A stretch of 64,000 bases of DNA from the NCBI RefSeq assembly GCF_036013525.1, contig NZ_CP107853.1, positions 2,418,001 through 2,482,000 of the forward strand, written 5' to 3'. Numbering within the stretch: position 1 is the stretch's first letter; every line of letters begins with the position of its first letter. The stretch comes from Nonomuraea sp. NBC_00507 (GTDB taxonomy: Bacteria; Actinomycetota; Actinomycetes; Streptosporangiales; Streptosporangiaceae). Below the pieces are notes generated by a model. The model had not been told where the DNA came from and searched no databases. It worked only from the letters and a program-made list of their open reading frames with translations. The translations under genes and the position numbers were made by a program. Below, piece after piece: positions 8,411 to 17,395 of this stretch.

Positions 8411-10063
8411 TCACACGCCGCCGAGCACGTCGTCGGCGTCGATGATCGAGTAGGCATAGCCCTGCTCGGCCAGGAAGCGCTGCCGATGCGCCGCGAACTC
8501 CTGGTCCACCGTGTCCCTGCTGACCACGGTGTAGAACCGGGCGCCCCCGCCGTCGGCCTTGGGCCGCAGCACCCGCCCGAGCCGCTGCGCCTCCTCCTGC
8601 CGGGAGCCGAACGTCCCCGAGACCTGGATCGCGATGGCCGCCTCCGGCAGGTCGATGGAGAAGTTGGCCACCTTCGACACCACCAGCACCTGGATCTCCT
8701 TGTCGCGGAAGGCCTGGTAGAGGCGCTCGCGCTCCTTGATCCTGGTCTCGCCCTTGATGACCGGCGCGTTGAGGTGCTCGCCGAGCTCGTCGAGCTGGTC
8801 GATGTATTGTCCGATGACCAGCACCTGCTCACCCAGGTGCCGCCGCACCAGCGCCTCGGTCACGTGGGTCTTGGACGGCGTGGTGGCGCAGAAGCGGTAG
8901 CGCTCCTCCGGCTCGGCCATCGCGTACGCCAGCCGCTCCTCGTCCGTCAGCGTGACGCGGACCTCGACGCAGTCGGCGGGCGCGATCCAGCCCTGGTTTT
9001 CCATCTCCTTCCAGGGCGCGTCGTAGCGCTTGGGACCGATGAGCGAGAAGACGTCGCCCTCGCGCCCGTCCTCGCGCACCAGCGTCGCGGTCAGCCCGAC
9101 CCGCCTGCGGGCCTGCAGATCGGCGGTCATGCGGAAGATCGGCGCGGGCAGCAGGTGCACCTCGTCGTAGACGACCAGGCCCCAGTCGCGCGCGTCGAAC
9201 AGCTCTAGGTGGCTGTAGACGCCCTTCCGCCTGGTGGTCATCACCTGGTAGGTGGCGATGGTGACCGGGCGGATCTCCTTCTTCGAGCCGGAGTATTCGC
9301 CGATCTCGTCCTCGGTCAGCGAGGTGCGCTTGAGCAGCTCGGTCTTCCACTGGTGGGCCGAGACGGTGTTGGTGACCAGGATCAGCGTGGTGGCCTGGGC
9401 GTGGGCCATCGCGGCCGCGCCGACGATGGTCTTGCCCGCGCCGCACGGCAGCACGACCACGCCGGAGCCGCCGTGCCAGAAGGCGTCGGCCGCCTCCTGC
9501 TGGTAGGGCCGCAGCCCCCAGCCGTCCTGCACCAGCTTGATCGGGTGCGCCTCGCCGTCGACGTAGCCGGCCAGGTCTTCCGCGGGCCAGCCCAGCTTGA
9601 GCAGCGCCTGCTTGACGTTGCCGCGGTCGCTCGGGTGCACGATGACGGAGTCGGCGCCGAGCCGATCGCCCAGCATCGGCTGGATCTTCTTGGACCGCAG
9701 CACCTCCTCCAGCACGGCGCGGTCGGTGGAGGTCAGGACCAGGCCGTTGACCGGGTCCTTCTCCAGCCGCAGCCGGCCGTAGCGGGCCATGGTCTCGGCG
9801 ACGTCGACGAGGAGCGCGTGCGGCACCGGGTAGCGGCTGAAGCTGATCAGCGCGTCGATGACCTGCTCGGCGTCATGGCCGGCGGCGCGGGCGTTCCACA
9901 GGGCCAGCGGGGTGACGCGGTAGGTGTGCACATGCTCGGGAGCACGCTCGAGCTCGGCGAACGGTGCGATCGCCTTGCGGCATTCGTCGGCCTTGTCGTG
10001 GTCGACCTCGAGCAGCAGCGTCTTGTCCGACTGGACGATGAGCGGGCCGTCGTTCACGGACAT
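8411..10063 (-). CDS. XPB/Rad25-family DNA repair helicase
   Basis: A 550-residue superfamily 2 helicase of the bacterial XPB type, as in Mycobacterium (ERCC3/Rv0861c). An N-terminal damage-recognition-like domain covers about residues 10-170. Motif I is PCGAGKT (206-212), motif II is the DEVH box (300-303), motif III is GLTATL, and motif VI is QRLGRVLRP. Known: 3'-to-5' helicase, linked in eukaryotes to nucleotide excision repair and transcription. The ATG at 10063 follows an AGGA site. The XPB-associated WYL-like gene, adjacent to XPB in mycobacteria from memory, is here 3 kb away at 13025-15364 on the same strand. Confidence 0.94.
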   Translation of the reverse strand: MSVNDGPLIVQSDKTLLLEVDHDKADECRKAIAPFAELERAPEHVHTYRVTPLALWNARAAGHDAEQVIDALISFSRYPVPHALLVDVAETMARYGRLRLEKDPVNGLVLTSTDRAVLEEVLRSKKIQPMLGDRLGADSVIVHPSDRGNVKQALLKLGWPAEDLAGYVDGEAHPIKLVQDGWGLRPYQQEAADAFWHGGSGVVVLPCGAGKTIVGAAAMAHAQATTLILVTNTVSAHQWKTELLKRTSLTEDEIGEYSGSKKEIRPVTIATYQVMTTRRKGVYSHLELFDARDWGLVVYDEVHLLPAPIFRMTADLQARRRVGLTATLVREDGREGDVFSLIGPKRYDAPWKEMENQGWIAPADCVEVRVTLTDEERLAYAMAEPEERYRFCATTPSKTHVTEALVRRHLGEQVLVIGQYIDQLDELGEHLNAPVIKGETRIKERERLYQAFRDKEIQVLVVSKVANFSIDLPEAAIAIQVSGTFGSRQEEAQRLGRVLRPKADGGGARFYTVVSRDTVDQEFAAHRQRFLAEQGYAYSIIDADDVLGGV

Positions 10064-10125
10064 CCTTCCTACGGGTGACCCTTATCCAACACACACGACG
10101 GCAGGAACAGTCCCCGATCGGGCAA

Positions 10126-10482
10126 TCAGTCGTTGAGGTATCCGCTGAGGCCGAGGAAGAGGAAGAGGGCGACCCCCAGCGCGAAGCCGAGCCCCAGCAG
10201 GACCCAGCTCCAAATCACCATGGTACGTGCGCGCTCGGGCTCACGGGACGCCCGGCTGATCGCCAGCCCGGCGAGGATCGCGCCGGGGATCCCGAAGACG
10301 TTGCAGCAGGAGACGACGGCGAGGAGGTTGAGGACGAGGGAGACGATGGCGTTGGCGCTCGGCCCCTCGCTGCGTGGGGGCGGAGGATAGCCGTATCCGT
10401 AGCCATAGCCCGGGGGAGGCTGCTCGCCGTAAGGGGCGCCATAGGGCTGATGGGGATACCCCGAAGGATCTTGCTGACTCAT
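10126..10482 (-). CDS. DUF4190-type small membrane protein
   Basis: A 118-residue protein. A proline/glycine/tyrosine-rich cytoplasmic head (residues 1-42, including a YGYGYGYP stretch) is followed by two membrane spans. The first covers a paired-cysteine helix (VVSCCNVFGIPGAILAGLAI) and the second is near residues 85-108. This is the usual DUF4190 architecture. Start is ATG 10482 (MSQQDPSGYP), with a GGAGGTGAAG site immediately upstream, in preference to an ATG 24 nt earlier. Function is unknown. Confidence 0.75.
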   Translation of the reverse strand: MSQQDPSGYPHQPYGAPYGEQPPPGYGYGYGYPPPPRSEGPSANAIVSLVLNLLAVVSCCNVFGIPGAILAGLAISRASREPERARTMVIWSWVLLGLGFALGVALFLFLGLSGYLND

Positions 10483-10560
10483 CTTCACCTCCAGACACGT
10501 CAACACTTATCACGGAATGGAGATGTGTCTGACCTCGCTTCGCGATCCTGCGATAGATCT

Positions 10561-12099
10561 TCAGGGCAGCCGGGCCCGCAGCGCCTTGCGGTCGAGCTTG
10601 AGCACGCTCGTGACCGGGATCGCCTCGACGAACCGGATCTCACGCGGGTATTTCACCCGGCCGACCCGGTCGCGGGCCCACTCGATCAGCTCCTCGGCCG
10701 TGGCCGTACCGCCCGGCCTGAGCTGAACGAACGCCACGACCTCCTCCCCGATGCGCGGCTCGGGCCGGCCGACCACCCCCGACATCACCACGTCGGGGTG
10801 CTGGTTGAGCGCGTCCTCGACGTCGCGCGGGAACACGTTGAAGCCGCCGCGGATGATCAGATCCTTCTTCCTGTCCACGATGTAGAGGTAGCCGTCGTCG
10901 TCCACGCAGCCGATGTCACCGGTCCGCAGCTCCTCGCCGACCAGCGCGGTGCCGTCGGGGTCGGGCTCGTGCTCGCCCCAGTAGCCGAGCATCAGGGACT
11001 CGCCCGACACGCAGATCTCGCCGACGTCCCCGACCTCCATGGGCTCGCCGTCGCCGTCGCGAATGGTGATCGTGTAGCCTGGCAGCGGCAGACCGACGCT
11101 GCCGATCCGGCGCCGGCCGGGCGGGTTGAACGTGGTGACGGCGCTGGTCTCGGTCAGGCCGTACCCCTCGAGAATCTGCACGCCGGGCATCCTGCGCTCG
11201 AACTCCTCCAGCAGCTCCTTGCCGAGCGGCGCGGCCCCGCAGGTGAGGTAGGACAGGTCGGGCAGCGGGTGTGACTCCAGCGGCTCGGCCAGCAGCATCT
11301 GGAGCATGGCGGGCACGACGGTGCCGTACTGGACGCGCTGCTCGGCGGCCAGCTGGAGGAACGCCTTCGGCTCGAACCAGCGCATGAGCACGGCCTGCTG
11401 CGGCTCCGTGGCGTGCATCGAGGCCACCGTGATGATCATCCCGTACGCGTGGGACAGCGGCACCGGCACGATCGCGCGGTTCTTGCCCTTCTGGTGGGAC
11501 ATGTCCCAGGCGTCCTTGCCGACCTGCCAGAGGCCGCGGTGGCTCAGCATGACGCCTTTCGCCTTGCCTGTGGTGCCGCCCGTGTACATGAGCGCGGCCA
11601 GGTCGCCGGGGTCCCTGCGGACCACCCCGTGCTCGGACGCCCGTTCCAGCTCGCCCGTCTCCACGTAGACGGGGAGGTCGACGCCGGCGGCCCGCACGGT
11701 CTCCTCCAGCTCAGGGGAGGTGACGATCGCCGCCGCGCCGCTGTCGAGGAGGATGTGCCGCAGCTCCTCGGCGCCGACCAGGAACACCACCGGAGTCACG
11801 ACCGCGCCCGCCGCCCACAGCGCCTGGTAGATCAGCGGCACCTCGGGCGAGTTGGCCATCATCACGACCACCCGGTCGCCGGGCCTGATGCCCGCCGCCG
11901 CGAACCCGCCGCACATCCGGCGCGCCCGTTCGGCGAGCGTGTGATGGCGGTGCCAGACGCCCTCGTAGAACGTCGCGTCATGATCGTCGAAGCGGTCCCA
12001 TGACTCCTCGGCCAGCTGGCCCAGCGTTTGCTCGGTCACATGCTCAACCTGATGCGACGGGGGACGCGCCGTCAACCCTCGGCCGGCTTGACTAGTCAT
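10561..12099 (-). CDS. Acyl-CoA synthetase (AMP-forming, FadD-like)
   Basis: A 512-residue ANL-superfamily ligase that activates a carboxylic acid, probably a fatty acid, to its adenylate and then to the CoA thioester. The phosphate-binding loop is YTGGTTGKAKG. The adenine motif is EGYGLTETS, the ribose aspartate lies in RTGDIGCVDDDGYLYIVDRKKDLI, and the catalytic lysine lies in the C-terminal VLKLDRKALR. Substrate cannot be read from sequence. The ATG at 12099 has a poor ribosome-binding site; a GTG at about residue 20 (VTEQTLGQL) is an alternative. It is divergent from the P-loop-like gene across an AT-rich gap. Confidence 0.88.
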   Translation of the reverse strand: MTSQAGRGLTARPPSHQVEHVTEQTLGQLAEESWDRFDDHDATFYEGVWHRHHTLAERARRMCGGFAAAGIRPGDRVVVMMANSPEVPLIYQALWAAGAVVTPVVFLVGAEELRHILLDSGAAAIVTSPELEETVRAAGVDLPVYVETGELERASEHGVVRRDPGDLAALMYTGGTTGKAKGVMLSHRGLWQVGKDAWDMSHQKGKNRAIVPVPLSHAYGMIITVASMHATEPQQAVLMRWFEPKAFLQLAAEQRVQYGTVVPAMLQMLLAEPLESHPLPDLSYLTCGAAPLGKELLEEFERRMPGVQILEGYGLTETSAVTTFNPPGRRRIGSVGLPLPGYTITIRDGDGEPMEVGDVGEICVSGESLMLGYWGEHEPDPDGTALVGEELRTGDIGCVDDDGYLYIVDRKKDLIIRGGFNVFPRDVEDALNQHPDVVMSGVVGRPEPRIGEEVVAFVQLRPGGTATAEELIEWARDRVGRVKYPREIRFVEAIPVTSVLKLDRKALRARLP

Positions 12100-12354
12100 T
12101 GTGGGCGGTGCGCGACTACGCGGTAAATAGATATAAATCTGCTTCTGCAGTCGTTCGTGTTTTCTTGTGGTCCTAGATCGTGTAAAGGTGGAAGATCTAG
12201 GGGAGAGCGAGTGGTCCTGGATGCGAGAAACGCGCAAAGTGCCTGGTCAGGCGGCATGGTAACGCAGTGCAACTCTCTCGTATAAAAAGAAGAAACTCGT
12301 TGGGTCAAGATTTTTTCTGTAGGAAATTTTCTCATTAGCACCGAGGTGACTTTC

Positions 12355-13047
12355 GTGACCGATACGCCTGAAGCGGGCGAGATCGACCTCGACTACATAA
12401 CGCACATCTCCGACCGGTTAGGGGTGAAGGTCAGACCGGTCACCCGAGACCTGACCCGGAGGGAGGCCGACACCCTCCTGCGGTCCTACTTGGAGCCGCC
12501 CTGTTTCGCCGACGCGGTTCGCCGGCTGGCCTCGCACCACCTGCTCGTCCTGGTGGGCGAGGAGGAGACGGGCAAACGCCTAGGGGGCATCGCCCTGCTG
12601 TCACGCATGTCATTGGCCGAGGGGACGATCACGGTCCTGTCGCCGGTCGGGACCGCCGCCGAGCTCCTCTCCAGGACCGAGTACGCGCCCGGCAGGGCGT
12701 ACCTGCTGCACGACTGGATCGCCGTCAGCACCGACAGGACCGAGCTGGTCAACCTGGCGCGCAAGCTGGCCGAGCTCGGCTCATACCTGGTCATCACCAG
12801 GAACGGCGCCCCCTCCCAGGCCGTCGAGGTGGAGCAGGCGTGGGGCGCGCCCGATCCCGGCGAGCTGTTCGACCTGTGCCTGAGCACGTACGACCTGCGT
12901 GCCGGGCTGGCACCCGACGTGCTCGCCCGGGCCAGGGACCGGGTGCCGACCCTGACCACGCCCGCGCAGGTCGTGCGGCTGGCCGCCGGGCTGGCGCCGG
13001 CTGAGGAGCCGGCGGCCGAAGGCGCTAGAGGCCTGCCACGCCCGTGA
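12355..13047 (+). CDS. Unrecognised protein with a P-loop-like motif
   Basis: A 230-residue protein of no family I can name. A hydrophobic strand LLVLV leads into G68-EEET-G73-K74-R75, which has Walker A spacing but Arg in place of Ser/Thr. A second hydrophobic strand ends in Asp (YLLHD, D120), possibly a Walker B. It looks like the NTPase core of a STAND-type protein without partner domains. I start at GTG 12355, with GAGGTGA 5 nt before it, rather than the GTG at 12346. The leader (12100-12354) is conspicuously AT-rich. The 3' end overlaps the XPB-associated gene by 23 bp on the opposite strand. Confidence 0.6.
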   Translation: MTDTPEAGEIDLDYITHISDRLGVKVRPVTRDLTRREADTLLRSYLEPPCFADAVRRLASHHLLVLVGEEETGKRLGGIALLSRMSLAEGTITVLSPVGTAAELLSRTEYAPGRAYLLHDWIAVSTDRTELVNLARKLAELGSYLVITRNGAPSQAVEVEQAWGAPDPGELFDLCLSTYDLRAGLAPDVLARARDRVPTLTTPAQVVRLAAGLAPAEEPAAEGARGLPRP

Positions 13048-15364
13048 TGCGGTGCAGGGCGAAGCGGTGGACGGCGGCCCTGGTCTCGTCGTACGCGGTC
13101 AGGTAGCCGCCCTCCATCCTGGCCGGCTCCAGGATGCGCGAGGTCGCGTTGCCCTGCGAGTCGAGGTAGCCGATCCACACGCGTACGCCCTGCTTGATGG
13201 CCTCCTGCAGGGCCGAGATGGTGGCGGTCGCGGGCCCGCGCGGCACCCGGCCGTTCGGGGCGTCCACGGGCTCGCGCCGCGCCAGGTGCGCCGCATCGCC
13301 TGCCCGCAAGGCGCGGACGGCCGCCGCGACCACCTCGAGGTCGATGCCGTTGGCCGCGGCCATGGTGCGGACCGGCGCCGCCGCCTCGGTGCGGCGGCTG
13401 TCGAGCTGCGAGATGATCACGTCGCCGTCGAGCGACTCGGCCACGGGCGCGTACCCCATCGCGCGCAGCGAGTCCACCAGCGCCGCCCGGGACGAGCGTG
13501 AGGCGATCACGGTCGGCGCGAGCCTGCGCAAGCGCAACGCCGCCGAGCGGCGGTCGGCGGTGATCTGGTCGAGCAGCGCGGGGTCGTCGCAGCGGATGTA
13601 CGCGCTCGCGGTGCCCACGCGGATGCGCCCGTGCCGTCGCGCCACGTCGGTCACCAGGTAGGACAGCGCCTGCGGCACCGGCGTGGCCGAGTGCCGGGCC
13701 AGCATGGCCACCAGCTCCTCGCCCCCGTGCCCGGCGTCCAGCGCCCGCCGGATGGACCCCTCGCTGAACCGGTAGACCGTGGCCCCGCCCTTCGACTCGA
13801 CGTCGGCGGTGAGCGTCATCCAGCGGTTGAGCTCGCTCGTGAGCGGCCCCGGCGCGACCGCGGTCAGGTCCGCCTGGAGCAGCACGTGATCGACGGGCTC
13901 GGGCAGCAGCGGCGCGAGCAACCCCGGGGCGTCCCCGCCCTCGATCAGCGCCCGCCCGTGCCCGGACAGCGCGCCGAGGCCGGTCACGCCGACCTGCTCG
14001 GCCTCCCGCAACGCGAACTCGATCAGCTGCTCGCGCAGCGGGCCGCGGCGGCGTGGTTGCTCCCAGGCCAGCCGTTCCAGCACGGAGTCGCGCGCGGGCG
14101 CCAGGCCCGGCGCCGCTGCCAGCACGCCCAGCGTGGCGGCCCGCACGCCGGGCGCGGACGAGCGGCGCAGGTCGGTGTGCAGGGCGTTGAGCGGCCTGTC
14201 CCGCTCGTCCCGCTCGCCCACCAATCCGGGCACCCGGTCCATCTGCAGCCATGTGGTCGCCAGCGTCACCCACCGGTCCGCGGTGCCCCTGACCCGCCAC
14301 AGGTCATAGCCGGGGGTCGGCAGCCATTCGCCGTCCACCCCGCCGCCGGCCGCGACCAGCCCGGCCGCGTGCGCCACCTCGACGACCAGGGCCGCCACCC
14401 ACTCGGGCAGGTCCAGCTCACTTGCCGTGCGCTTCAGGTCCCGCACGCCGAGCCCGCCGGTACGCAACACGCCCGGCGGCTCGATGCTCCACCGCTCGCA
14501 GAGCTCCTCGACCGACCTGACGAACGAGAACGCCTGCCCGGCCGCCGTCCGGTCGGCCAGCTGCCGGTCGCGTACGGCCCCCTCGAGCGGCGGCGGCACG
14601 GCCAGCAGGCCGCGGTGCACCCGCCCGCCACGCAGGTAGAGCCCGACCTCGCGAGGCAGCGTCACGCTCTCCTCGCCGGTCGCGGCCAGCAGGCCACGGG
14701 CCAGCAGCTCCTCGATGGGGGAGCGGGCCGTGTCACGGCGCACCTCGCGCCTGGCGTTGGGCACGCGGCCCGCAGGCGGGCCCCAGGTGAGCTGGTCGAG
14801 CGCCGCTCTGGCCCCGGGTGACACCTCCTCGACCAGCGCGGCAGGGACGGCCAGGGCGGCCGCCAGACGCTCCTTGCCCGAGCCCGCGGTGCCGGGGGCG
14901 ACGTCGTCGGCCATCTCGTCGAGCTGCTCGGGCGGATGGTGCCGGAACGCGTCCACCGCCTTGGGGCCCAGCCCGGCCGGGTCCTCCAGGACCTTGCGCA
15001 CGCCGGGGCCGAGGTCGAGCGCGTCGTCAGGACCGTAGACCAGGGCGAGGTCGCACAGCCTGTCGAGCGCGGTGGACAGGCCGGGCTCGGCGTCACCGTC
15101 CTCCAGGGCTGCGCCGACGAGCTCGCGCAGGCGTTCCTTCGGCACCGGGCCGTCCTGCACGGCCAGCGTCTCGACGACCGCGAGCGCGAAGCGGTCGAGC
15201 CGGTCGAGCGCCCTGCCGACCGCCGACGGGCTCGCCGCCCGCGACGCCAAACCTTCCAGATGAGCCGGCACCGGAGTGATCAACTCAGGGCGCGCGGAGA
15301 CGAGCGCCCGCAGCTGTTCGTCGGTACGCCCCCTGATCCACTCCGTGAACTCCATCGTTGCCAT
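13025..15364 (-). CDS. XPB-associated protein with helicase N-terminal-like and WYL-like domains
   Basis: A 779-residue protein of the family found next to bacterial XPB (mycobacterial Rv0862c type). The N-terminal two thirds is a run of winged-helix and repeat-like segments. The region near residues 480-640 matches the XPB/Ssl2 N-terminal DNA-binding domain (Helicase_C_3; note HVLLQADLTAVAPG and GRIRVGTASAYIRCDDPALL). The last 70 residues look like a WYL domain (VWIGYLDSQG..TSRILEPARMEGGYLTAY). Likely role: partner or regulator of XPB in DNA damage handling; this is inference. The start at ATG 15364 is 36 bp from the divergent gene's chosen start. Confidence 0.8.
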   Translation of the reverse strand: MATMEFTEWIRGRTDEQLRALVSARPELITPVPAHLEGLASRAASPSAVGRALDRLDRFALAVVETLAVQDGPVPKERLRELVGAALEDGDAEPGLSTALDRLCDLALVYGPDDALDLGPGVRKVLEDPAGLGPKAVDAFRHHPPEQLDEMADDVAPGTAGSGKERLAAALAVPAALVEEVSPGARAALDQLTWGPPAGRVPNARREVRRDTARSPIEELLARGLLAATGEESVTLPREVGLYLRGGRVHRGLLAVPPPLEGAVRDRQLADRTAAGQAFSFVRSVEELCERWSIEPPGVLRTGGLGVRDLKRTASELDLPEWVAALVVEVAHAAGLVAAGGGVDGEWLPTPGYDLWRVRGTADRWVTLATTWLQMDRVPGLVGERDERDRPLNALHTDLRRSSAPGVRAATLGVLAAAPGLAPARDSVLERLAWEQPRRRGPLREQLIEFALREAEQVGVTGLGALSGHGRALIEGGDAPGLLAPLLPEPVDHVLLQADLTAVAPGPLTSELNRWMTLTADVESKGGATVYRFSEGSIRRALDAGHGGEELVAMLARHSATPVPQALSYLVTDVARRHGRIRVGTASAYIRCDDPALLDQITADRRSAALRLRRLAPTVIASRSSRAALVDSLRAMGYAPVAESLDGDVIISQLDSRRTEAAAPVRTMAAANGIDLEVVAAAVRALRAGDAAHLARREPVDAPNGRVPRGPATATISALQEAIKQGVRVWIGYLDSQGNATSRILEPARMEGGYLTAYDETRAAVHRFALHRITGVAGL

Positions 15365-15400
15365 GGTATGTCCCCCCTGATTGGGGCAGCATGGCTTGAC

Positions 15401-16255
15401 GTGATAGAGCGTGCGGACCAGCTCGTGCTGAACTACGTGTCCAAGGCCGCGGACGCGGCCCACGGCGTGCTCCGGGCCGACCAGCGGCTGGACTTCGCCC
15501 GGCGGCTGCGGGCCAGGATCGAGGCCGAGCGGGCCGGTAGCCAGAACGCCCGCGAGGTGGCGAAGGTGCTGGCCAGGTTCGGCGATCCGGTGGCGCTGGT
15601 CGAGCGCGAGGCCCGCAGGCTGGCCGAGGCCGCCGCCGAGCAGGCCGGGGCTGCCGGAGCGGGCAGTGCTTCCGATACCGGTCAGCGCGGCGCCGAGGGG
15701 TCGTCGGCCACGCGGCGTTTCCCCACGATCGTCGACGACCGGGACACGCCGCCCGGCGTGCGGGCGTACCGGAGGGTCGCCGAGGAGCGGCTCGCCGGAT
15801 CGCCCGGGAGGGGCCTGCCGTTCGCGGGGCTGCGACGGGCGGCCATGGCGAGCGCGAACCCGATGGCCACCGGTGGCAGGGACGCCAGGACGATCGTCAA
15901 AGAACACCCGCGCGAGACGGCCTCGATGGTGATCCTGGTGGTGGCGGCGTTGCTGGTGCCGTTCGACCTGCCGCTGCTGGCGATCTTCCCGATCCCGCTG
16001 GTGGTATGGGCGGGCGGCGCGGTGGTGGTGCTCTTCAGTGGGAGCTGGGCGCCGCTTGACCGGTTCCTCGGGGTGGGCGCGCCGCTGCTCGGCTACTCGG
16101 TCGGCGGGGTGCTCATCGGCGGCCTGCGCGTGGGGAGCGAGCCGGGACTGAACGCGTTCCTGACGCAGTTCTGGGCGGTGAGCGGCACCATGTTCATGAT
16201 CGGTACGGGCATCGGCGTGGTGTGGCTGGCCTACCGGCTGCTCGACGTCAGCTGA
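15401..16255 (+). CDS. Membrane protein with HAAS-like helical N-terminus
   Basis: A 284-residue protein. Residues 1-70 are charged helices (RADQLVLNYVSKAADAAHGVLRADQRLDFARRLRARIEAER) resembling the HAAS/DUF1700 signalling domain that often works with PadR-type regulators. A low-complexity linker follows, then four hydrophobic spans between about residues 180 and 282. I prefer the GTG at 15401; an in-frame ATG at 15368 would leave only 3 bp between it and the divergent start. The gene ends 8 bp inside the convergent TetR gene. Function is unknown. Confidence 0.6.
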   Translation: MIERADQLVLNYVSKAADAAHGVLRADQRLDFARRLRARIEAERAGSQNAREVAKVLARFGDPVALVEREARRLAEAAAEQAGAAGAGSASDTGQRGAEGSSATRRFPTIVDDRDTPPGVRAYRRVAEERLAGSPGRGLPFAGLRRAAMASANPMATGGRDARTIVKEHPRETASMVILVVAALLVPFDLPLLAIFPIPLVVWAGGAVVVLFSGSWAPLDRFLGVGAPLLGYSVGGVLIGGLRVGSEPGLNAFLTQFWAVSGTMFMIGTGIGVVWLAYRLLDVS

Positions 16256-16865
16256 CCGGTGCCGGGCTCGGGAGCAGACCGACCGCCAGGCGTACCCAGG
16301 CCGCCACGAACTGGTCCTTTTCCGCATGGCCGGGGAGCTCGCCCACGGTCTCCTGGAACAACCGGTAATGCACGACGGCGCCGCCGAGCACCGCCGAGAT
16401 GCCCGTCCAGTCGAGTTTGGCGTCGCGGTATTCGGGCTGCGCGCGGAACCAGGTGACGATCGCGTCGAACATGGGCTGCAGCAGCCCCTCGCGGACGACG
16501 GCCACCAGCTCGGGGAACTGGCTCAGGTCGCGGAAGAACACCCGGGTCAGCTCCGACTCCTCGCGTACTTTGGCCAGCCCGGCCCGGCAGAGCAGCGACA
16601 GGCGCTCTTCCAGATCCACGGAGGCTTCCATGCCGCTCAGCTCGGCGAGGCTCTCGGCCACCTGCGTCCTGGTGCGGGCGGCGTGCTCGTTGATCGCCGC
16701 GGCGAGCACCTCGTACTTGGACTTGAAGTGGCGGTAGAGGCCACCGGCGCCAGGAGACAGCCCTGAGGCGGCCTCGATCTCGGCCACGGAAGTGGCGGAG
16801 TAGCCCCGCTCGGCGAACAGCCGCAGGGACTCATCGATGATCCGCTCACGGGTAGATCTGGTCAT
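16248..16865 (-). CDS. TetR-family transcriptional regulator
   Basis: A 205-residue repressor. The N-terminal helix-turn-helix (residues 5-52: ERIIDESLRLFAERGYSATSVAEIEAASG then GGLYRHFKSK) is classic TetR; the C-terminal domain is ligand-binding and dimerising. It follows the membrane protein gene at 16900 by 34 bp on the same strand and is probably co-transcribed with it. The ligand cannot be inferred. Confidence 0.92.
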   Translation of the reverse strand: MTRSTRERIIDESLRLFAERGYSATSVAEIEAASGLSPGAGGLYRHFKSKYEVLAAAINEHAARTRTQVAESLAELSGMEASVDLEERLSLLCRAGLAKVREESELTRVFFRDLSQFPELVAVVREGLLQPMFDAIVTWFRAQPEYRDAKLDWTGISAVLGGAVVHYRLFQETVGELPGHAEKDQFVAAWVRLAVGLLPSPAPVS

Positions 16866-16899
16866 GTCTATCCTGATACCTCCGCATCGAGAGTAGTCG

Positions 16900-17295
16900 T
16901 TACGGAGCTGCGCGCCGGATCAGGCTCGCCAGGGCGGAGCCGATGATCAACCAGACGATCGCGGCGAGTCCGTAATTGACGAGCGTCGTCCAGCGTGGCT
17001 CGGCGAGCTGGAACAGGTTGGCCAGGCCCAGGGACAGCGATGCGGCGAGCGACTCGACGAACTGGTACCAGACGTTGGCGGGGTTGGCCCGGAAGACCGT
17101 GAACAGCGCGTACAGCACGAGGGAGAGCGCCGCCACCCTGGAGGCCAGCCGCACCAGGGTGGCCAGGGACGACACGACACGCTGCCATGGGGTGACCGGT
17201 GACCCGAGGGGTCTCGCCGGCCTGTGCGGGCGGGCGGGAGCGGAGGAGGCGACGAGGCGATCTCCGGTCTGCGGCGGTTTGGGGGTGTCGGTCAC
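16900..17295 (-). CDS. Small membrane protein upstream of the TetR gene
   Basis: A 131-residue protein. A proline-rich cytoplasmic N-terminus (residues 1-35) is followed by a helix near residues 42-65 and spans near 75-95 and 105-125. I start at GTG 17295 because a GGAGAGGAGCG site lies just upstream; the upstream ATG at 17352 lacks one. No family recognised. Its place before the TetR gene makes it a possible regulatory target. Confidence 0.6.
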   Translation of the reverse strand: MTDTPKPPQTGDRLVASSAPARPHRPARPLGSPVTPWQRVVSSLATLVRLASRVAALSLVLYALFTVFRANPANVWYQFVESLAASLSLGLANLFQLAEPRWTTLVNYGLAAIVWLIIGSALASLIRRAAP

Positions 17296-17395
17296 GACCG
17301 CTCCTCTCCGATAAGTAATTCCTTTCTTCCCATTCCAACGGTCCCACAACAAGGGGCGTTATGCGGAGGAGAAGAGGGTTTGGCATCCTGCACCT

